Below, in pieces: positions 6,152 to 9,972 of a stretch of DNA of 9,972 bases. A program made the position numbers and the translations under genes. The stretch is from positions 1-9,972 of the forward strand of contig JAQVUQ010000069.1 in the NCBI GenBank assembly GCA_028699365.1, written 5' to 3'. The notes under the pieces were generated by a model. It was not told the origin of the DNA. It saw only the letters and a program-made list of their open reading frames with translations, and ran no database searches. Source of the stretch: a bacterium. Lineage in GTDB: Bacteria; UBP13; UBA5359. Position 1 is the first letter of the stretch. Each line of letters starts with the position of its first letter.

Positions 6152-6868
6152 ATGAAAGAGAAAATGACCGTGCTGGCCGTAGGAGCGCATCCCGACGATA
6201 TAGAGATGCTCTGTGCCGGCACCCTGGCCAAATACGCCAAGGCAGGCCACAAAGTTTACATGTGCCATGCCGCCAACGGCAACAAAGGGCACTTCGTCAT
6301 ACCCAGCGATGAACTGCGCCTGATCCGCCGTGAAGAGGCCATAGCCGCCGCCACCGTGCTGGGAGCCGAGTCCATCACCCTGGACTTCCCCGATTGCGAG
6401 ATACCGCCCACCAAGGACGGCCTGGACAGGTTTATCGACCTTATCCGCCAGACCCGGCCGGACCTGATCATCACCCATCCGCCCAACGACTATATGCCGG
6501 ATCACGTCATGGTGGGCAAGCATATCTTTGACGCCTCATTCCACGCCACCCTGCCGCACTACAAATCCAGTGTGGAGAAATACCACGATGTGGTGGCGCC
6601 CATCTACTATATGGACACCCTGCTGGGCGTGGGCTTCCTGCCGGAAGAATACGTGGACATCACCGAGGAGTTCGAGCTGAAGAGCAAAGCCCTTAACTGC
6701 CACCAGAGCCAGGTGACCTGGCTGGCCGAGCACGACAACATCGATATCTTCGAGTATATAGAGACCAGCGCCCGCTTCCGCGGCCTGCAATGCGATGCCA
6801 AATACGCCGAAGGCTTCCGCCGTCTCGATGTCTGGCCCAGAAACAAGACCGAGAGGCTGTTGCCGTAG
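6152..6868 (+). CDS. PIG-L/LmbE-family zinc N-deacetylase
   Basis: This 238-aa protein carries the family signature AHPDD (12-16), where H12 and D15 are expected zinc ligands and D14/D15 include the catalytic base. A second conserved site, ITHPPNDYMPDHVMVGK (107-123), has H118 as the likely third zinc ligand. The K-x-x-ALNCHQSQ segment (177-186) and the RFRG end segment are also typical. Known relatives remove acetyl from GlcNAc-containing small molecules (MshB, BshB, PIG-L). The substrate here is unknown. The frame is open from a GTG at 6098, but that part translates repeat module 4. ATG 6152 has GGAGGAG (6139-6145) at six-base spacing and begins just before the first strand (MTVLAVGAHPDD). 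It is probably the last gene of the operon, as a strong hairpin follows. Confidence 0.92.
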   Translation: MKEKMTVLAVGAHPDDIEMLCAGTLAKYAKAGHKVYMCHAANGNKGHFVIPSDELRLIRREEAIAAATVLGAESITLDFPDCEIPPTKDGLDRFIDLIRQTRPDLIITHPPNDYMPDHVMVGKHIFDASFHATLPHYKSSVEKYHDVVAPIYYMDTLLGVGFLPEEYVDITEEFELKSKALNCHQSQVTWLAEHDNIDIFEYIETSARFRGLQCDAKYAEGFRRLDVWPRNKTERLLP

Positions 6869-6891
6869 GAATAGAATTTATGATACTGGCA

Positions 6892-6920
6892 GTCAAGGCG
6901 CCCTTGTAAGGCGCCTTGAC
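6892..6920. terminator. Strong hairpin between the deacetylase gene and the next ORF
   Basis: An 11-bp perfect stem GTCAAGGCGCC (6892-6902) pairs with GGCGCCTTGAC (6910-6920) across a 7-nt loop. It is followed by CATCTTT rather than a clean T run, so it is either a weak intrinsic terminator for the sugar operon or a processing/attenuation hairpin in front of the gene at 6941. Confidence 0.5.
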
Positions 6921-6940
6921 CATCTTTCAGGATGTGAACG

Positions 6941-7318
6941 ATGGATAATTACCGGAATAACGAACAAATCGTCAAATCGGTAAACTTCCAGCATAAAAAT
7001 CTGGCCGCCGGTGCCTGGCAGAAACTAAGCTTCTTTGAGCAGATGGCCAATGTGGGCAGTGAAGTGATTCGGGCCATGAATTGGAAAAGAAAAGGTAACC
7101 CGGATTACAGCCAGGGAGCTTTTGAACGGGCACTGGAACTGCTTTTTCTGACTATCGATGACCCGGCTAACAAAACTGGAGCCCGCTTGAAGGAGCTGAC
7201 CCGGCTGTACGAGGTTCTGGTGGATTACTTTGCCGGTGACAACCTCTATGATTTTCAGGAGGAACCCATGGAACGATACTTTCTGGCCTTTACTTATACT
7301 GTAAGGAGGGCACAATAG
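6941..7318 (+). CDS. Small all-helical protein of unknown function
   Basis: This 125-aa protein is not a family I can name. It has no signal peptide or membrane segment and is rich in charged and aromatic residues. Predicted helices cover FFEQMANVGSEVIRAMNW (31-48), YSQGAFERALELLFLTI (56-72) and ARLKELTRLYEVLVDYF (81-97), with an acidic linker and the segment MERYFLAFTYTVRRAQ at the end. The pattern resembles a helical bundle or a small conserved bacterial protein rather than a catalytic domain. ATG 6941 follows an AGGATG-like site. It lies on the same strand as the sugar operon but after a strong hairpin, and may form its own unit. Base composition is lower in GC than the genes to its left. 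Confidence 0.7.
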   Translation: MDNYRNNEQIVKSVNFQHKNLAAGAWQKLSFFEQMANVGSEVIRAMNWKRKGNPDYSQGAFERALELLFLTIDDPANKTGARLKELTRLYEVLVDYFAGDNLYDFQEEPMERYFLAFTYTVRRAQ

Positions 7319-7384
7319 GCCGGCTAGATAGCATGTCAGTATTTGATATAGTTCTGCGTTTGAATCGGAAATCGCGTCTGGCTA

Positions 7385-7412
7385 TTGATTTTTTCGATAC
7401 TTCTGGTAGAAT
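7385..7412 (+). promoter_or_regulatory. Promoter for tRNA-Asn
   Basis: TTGATT (7385-7390) and TAGAAT (7407-7412) are spaced by 16 bp, and the -10 is preceded by TGG (extended -10). A start near 7419 would give a leader of about 30 nt for RNase P to remove. The core CTGGTAGAATAA matches the promoter at 3021-3032 in all but one base. Confidence 0.55.
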
Positions 7413-7450
7413 AATCTTTGCAACTGAATAAACATTCTGTGCACGTGCGC

Positions 7451-7525
7451 TGCTCGATAGCTCAACGGTAGAGCATCCGGCTGTTAACCGGAGGGTTGTA
7501 GGTTCGAATCCTACTCGAGCAGCCA
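7451..7525 (+). tRNA. tRNA-Asn (anticodon GTT), CCA encoded
   Basis: A full cloverleaf can be drawn by eye. The acceptor stem is TGCTCGA (7451-7457) with TCGAGCA (7515-7521), all seven pairs good. The D arm is GCTC/GAGC (7460-7474). The anticodon stem is TCCGG/CCGGA with loop CTGTTAA, giving anticodon GTT at 7483-7485. The variable loop is 5 nt. The T arm is GTAGG-TTCGAAT-CCTAC (7498-7514). The discriminator is G (7522) and CCA is encoded at 7523-7525. U1-A72 and a G discriminator fit tRNA-Asn. The gene is intact although its 3' part overlaps the end of the convergent recombinase gene, consistent with an element integrated at the tRNA 3' end that restored it. Confidence 0.96.
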
Positions 7526-9127
7526 ATCTATTCTCTCAGAGCGTACATCGTCACTGGTTAACACACTCTCTACCGCATTCCCTGATAACTGACCGTATAG
7601 GGCTACATTGATGCTCTCCTCGCTTACAACCACTTTGTTAAGGACGAGCTTGATCATATTCTTCTGCTGATATGGCTTGAGACTGTCAAAGACACTGTCA
7701 AATTGTTTCAAGGCAGAGAGGATAGCTTCATGATCAACGAGGTCCTTCTCAAGCCTGGTAATCACTCCATCCACCTCGATAAGACATGTTTCCAAGCCTT
7801 TCTTACGCTTGCCCAGATCATCAAGTTTCTTTTTCACAAAGCTGCTGCCGTCAGTGCTGCCGAAGCCCGACAGGTTTGACAGCAGGCCGTCAGCCAGATC
7901 ATTTATCCCTCTTATCTCCTTAGACAAAACCTCTCTCTGTTCAATCAGACGGGGATAATCGTTCTGCAGCATCTGGTTGGCACCGTCAACGAGCTTTGCC
8001 AGAGTGCCCTCATGAGTGGCTAAATTCCGAATATGCCCAAGCACCTTCTGCTCAACCTCATCAGAAGAGACCCTGAATCCACAGGCCTTTTGCTTGCAGG
8101 CATAATAGTAGTACCGAGCCCCTTTTGAGCCGGTGCCGGATCTTCCCTCCATTAAGCTGCCGCATTTTTCGCAATAGAGCAGACCGCCGTTGAGAACATA
8201 ATTATGGCGAACTACCCTGGCGGAATTGCCTTTTACCTTAACGTTGTTGTCCATCAGCGCTTGCACTGCAAAAAACTTCTCCTCATCGACAATGGGCTCC
8301 CAGCAGGCATCTACTATAAAGTATTGCTCTTCTTCGGAGAGAGTGCTTTGATCCTTGAATTTATTGCCTTTATTGATTTCCTTTCTGCCGATATAGCCGT
8401 AGTTGGACACAATCTGGTTGATACTTGAAGGGCAAAACTCTTTGGCAGGGTGAGCTTTTCCTCTGCGAGAGGTGGTTTCTTTTGTTCTATAGCCACGCTC
8501 GTTCATCTGCCGGGCGGTGATATTAAGCGAACCGCATTGAAGGTATATATCAAAGGCTGCGTTGACGACAACGGCTTCTTTTTTGCTGGGGACAATGTTG
8601 CCCTTTCGGTTGGGGTCTAAATCATACCCAAGGATATGGCCTCCATTCCAGAGGCCTCGTTTTGCACGGGCTCTATAAGCGGCCTTATTGCGCTCAGCCG
8701 TTTGCTCTCTCTCAAATTCTGCGAGAGCCATCATTATCAGAATAAAAAAGCGGCCTTGAGAAGACGTGGTATCGTAATCCTGCTTTAGGCAGACAAACTC
8801 TGTATTATACTCCTGTAGAATCTCGAAGAAGTTGAGAAAGTCTTTGACAGAGCGGCAGATCCTATCGAGGGCGGTACAGACAACCACATTAACCCGTCCC
8901 GCCTTGATATCGGCAAAGAGCCGGGCAAACTCGGGACTCCTGAAAGAATCTTTACCCGATATGCCACGCAGTTCATATCTTTCCGCCTCAATCCAGTCCT
9001 CATCATGTGCAGAGTTTTTGTAGGTGATGAAATCCTGCAGCCGCTGGAGCTGATTTGTCATGGAGCCTTCTTTGTTGGCTGCCTGCTCCTCACTGGATAC
9101 CCGTATTACTAATCCACATTTTTTCAT
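7511..9127 (-). CDS. Large serine recombinase (site-specific integrase)
   Basis: This 538-aa protein would insert and excise the element through a serine-DNA intermediate. The N-terminal resolvase domain has catalytic S11 in IRVSSEEQ, the active-site arginine region ALDRICRS (86-93) and a long E helix from about 128 to 155. The recombinase domain (about 160-300) has LGYDLDP and YIGRKEI. The zinc ribbon has C319, C322, C344 and C349. A charged coiled-coil region (about 390-470) and a C-terminal tail follow. All the parts of the large serine integrase family are present. ATG 9127 has a GGGCGGTGG stretch just upstream and follows a small ORF by 14 bases. The stop codon and last codons (DWLLE) lie in tRNA-Asn and its flank, so the host supplies the C-terminus. 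GC content is lower than in the genes to the left. Confidence 0.93.
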   Translation of the reverse strand: MKKCGLVIRVSSEEQAANKEGSMTNQLQRLQDFITYKNSAHDEDWIEAERYELRGISGKDSFRSPEFARLFADIKAGRVNVVVCTALDRICRSVKDFLNFFEILQEYNTEFVCLKQDYDTTSSQGRFFILIMMALAEFEREQTAERNKAAYRARAKRGLWNGGHILGYDLDPNRKGNIVPSKKEAVVVNAAFDIYLQCGSLNITARQMNERGYRTKETTSRRGKAHPAKEFCPSSINQIVSNYGYIGRKEINKGNKFKDQSTLSEEEQYFIVDACWEPIVDEEKFFAVQALMDNNVKVKGNSARVVRHNYVLNGGLLYCEKCGSLMEGRSGTGSKGARYYYYACKQKACGFRVSSDEVEQKVLGHIRNLATHEGTLAKLVDGANQMLQNDYPRLIEQREVLSKEIRGINDLADGLLSNLSGFGSTDGSSFVKKKLDDLGKRKKGLETCLIEVDGVITRLEKDLVDHEAILSALKQFDSVFDSLKPYQQKNMIKLVLNKVVVSEESINVALYGQLSGNAVESVLTSDDVRSERIDWLLE

Positions 9128-9141
9128 GCTGCCACCGCCCG

Positions 9142-9282
9142 CTAGATTGTCTCACGTAATGCCGCATCGCTCTTTGCCAGAATATCATTGATCTCCTTTT
9201 GTCGCAATTCCTCGTCGTCATTCGCACGACTCTTCAGCAATGCCACAACGCCCGTAGCAAGGATGGCAATGAAGCTTTTCAT
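9142..9282 (-). CDS. 46-aa single-pass membrane protein upstream of the recombinase
   Basis: The predicted peptide starts MKSFIAILATGVVALLKSRA, with a hydrophobic segment of about 13 residues (4-16) after one lysine, then a strongly charged helical tail to residue 46 (NDDEELRQKE and so on). It may be a small N-anchored membrane protein or a short signal-like peptide. The Met at 9282 is preferred over the frame's earlier Met at 9327 because GGAG lies eight bases upstream of it. It ends 14 bases before the recombinase start, so the two are likely co-transcribed and perhaps translationally coupled. I recognise no family; a role in phage or element biology is inference from position only. Confidence 0.5.
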   Translation of the reverse strand: MKSFIAILATGVVALLKSRANDDEELRQKEINDILAKSDAALRETI

Positions 9283-9607
9283 ATCAACTTCTCCACCGAC
9301 AAAACTGTAAGTTACTCTCCTTTCCAATGTAAAGTCTCACCTCAAGAATCTGGAGCCCCTTTCTATAGTGATCTCCGTTTGTAATATATGGCGGCTATCA
9401 AACCGTCACATATATATAATAAAGGCAAAACGTATGATCAGACACATTGTTAATTCTATTTGTATTGTTACCTCCCATTTGCCGCATGCTATCGCTCACA
9501 ACCAATCTATATCAAGCAATATTTGTATTGTGTCTGAAATGCAAGTCTACGATTACTATATATAAGAGGGATCAATATAGGATCAATTTTAAATGAGGTG
9601 TTGGGTT
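9283..9607. promoter_or_regulatory. AT-rich divergent control region of the element
   Basis: This 325-bp stretch lies between two divergently read genes (minus-strand small ORF/recombinase and plus-strand HTH gene) and has no convincing gene. It contains a 12-bp direct repeat TATTTGTATTGT (9457-9468 and 9520-9531) 63 bp apart and a 9-bp inverted repeat TCAGACACA / TGTGTCTGA (9438-9446 and 9529-9537). ATTGTTA occurs twice with an 18-bp period (9446-9452, 9464-9470), and GGATCAAT twice with an 11-bp period (9569-9576, 9580-9587). TATATA-rich stretches at 9408-9419 and 9557-9564 could hold -10 elements, but no promoter can be fixed with confidence. Confidence 0.5.
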
Positions 9608-9835
9608 ATGGGCGACGAAGAACGGCAAGAGGGCATTACAGAGGACTATGATAAGCCATTACTACTCAGACCGCGGGAGGTCGCGCGGATGCTGGGTATA
9701 TGTCTGAATCAGATCTATAAGCTGGCAGAGAGGGGAGAACTGCCGTCAGTTCGGATTGGGAGATCTGTCAGGATACCGTCCGGGGCTCTGCATGTATGGC
9801 TGGAGGAGAAGATTGGTAATGGGAAGAGAGTGTAA
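9608..9835 (+). CDS. Excisionase-like helix-turn-helix DNA-binding protein
   Basis: This 75-aa protein has one winged HTH of the HTH_17/excisionase type from about residue 18 to 68. LLLRPREVARMLGICLNQIY forms the HTH, LAERGELPSVRIGRSVRIP the wing, and SGALHVWLEE the closing helix. Such proteins bind DNA as recombination directionality factors or small repressors. ATG 9608 is chosen over ATG 9593 because GAGGTG (9595-9600) lies seven bases before 9608 and the HTH does not need the extra five residues. It is divergent from the recombinase across a repeat-rich control region, as expected for a gene controlling excision. Whether it serves this recombinase or only regulates transcription cannot be told. 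Confidence 0.8.
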   Translation: MGDEERQEGITEDYDKPLLLRPREVARMLGICLNQIYKLAERGELPSVRIGRSVRIPSGALHVWLEEKIGNGKRV

Positions 9836-9875
9836 AGCGGTTTTGTCATAAGGCAAGCAAGAGTTTGTATTAGAT

Positions 9876-9907
9876 AAGGAGCCGTTGCGAAGAACGGCTC
9901 CTTTATC
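9876..9907 (+). terminator. Terminator-like hairpin after the HTH gene
   Basis: An 11-bp perfect stem AAGGAGCCGTT (9876-9886) pairs with AACGGCTCCTT (9893-9903) around loop GCGAAG, followed by TATC. It starts 40 bases after the HTH gene stop. The T run is short but the stem is strong. Confidence 0.6.
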
Positions 9908-9954
9908 ATAGTACCCAATACACGAGTTTTTCGTCGGTACGTGCAGGATTAATT

Positions 9955-9972
9955 ATGAAAACAACGAAGATA
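9955..9972 (+). CDS. Possible start of a further gene cut by the window edge
   Basis: ATG 9955 is preceded by AGGA (9945-9948) at six-base spacing and lies downstream of a terminator-like hairpin. Only six codons (MKTTKI) are visible, so nothing can be said about the product. Confidence 0.35.

Larger units (their letters stand above)
7511..9972. mobile_element. Left part of an integrated element in tRNA-Asn (right end outside window)
   Basis: The inferred left boundary is in the 3' half of tRNA-Asn, between the T arm and CCA. The support is a site-specific recombinase at the boundary, a divergent excisionase-like HTH gene, a drop in GC relative to the host genes, and loss of the hairpin-heptad repeats common in the host part. 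No second copy of the tRNA 3' end is found in the window, so the right junction, the size and the cargo are unknown. Confidence 0.7.

Noticed and set aside
9368-9565. 65-codon plus-strand frame in the element control region
   Set aside because: No Shine-Dalgarno site, AT-rich low-information peptide, and the region is filled with repeats and possible promoters.
7451-9972. A second copy of the tRNA-Asn 3' end marking the far attachment site
   Set aside because: I looked for the T arm and acceptor sequence again to the right and found none, so the right junction is not in this window.

Overview
The window looks like a chromosomal segment of a bacterium with moderately high GC. It uses TTG starts and has well-formed Shine-Dalgarno sites. 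A Chloroflexota (Dehalococcoidia-like) host is possible from the overall feel of the proteins, but this is a guess and nothing here proves the phylum. The host part (about 1-7450) is clearly richer in GC than the right-hand part (about 7515-9972), which looks like the left end of an integrated mobile element.

Layout: argS (arginyl-tRNA synthetase) is followed after one base by a zinc-dependent medium-chain polyol/threonine-type dehydrogenase. A 478-bp intergenic island (2670-3147) comes next. It is bracketed by inverted copies of a structured repeat and holds a weak terminator and a good extended -10 promoter. Downstream are a PfkB-family sugar kinase, mannitol-1-phosphate 5-dehydrogenase (mtlD), a LOG-family phosphoribohydrolase and a PIG-L/LmbE-type deacetylase, all on the same strand and closely spaced. 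After a strong hairpin there is a small helical protein of unknown function, then a promoter and tRNA-Asn(GTT). The dehydrogenase, sugar kinase and MtlD could together interconvert polyols, fructose and fructose-6-phosphate, but no transporter is visible and the substrates are inferred.

The mobile part starts in the 3' half of tRNA-Asn. A large serine recombinase (538 aa) lies on the minus strand and its stop codon is inside the T arm of the tRNA. Upstream of it are a 46-aa protein with one membrane segment, a 325-bp AT-rich control region with direct and inverted repeats, and a divergent excisionase-like HTH gene followed by a terminator-like hairpin. A further reading frame begins at the right edge. 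The far end of the element is outside the window.

The most unusual signal is a repeat module found four times in the host part only: a perfect 6-3-6 hairpin of 15 nt, a 2-nt linker, then four heptamers of the form TTNNNNG. Its stems differ between copies by compensatory changes. Two copies supply the stop codon of the upstream gene, and two end just before a ribosome binding site.
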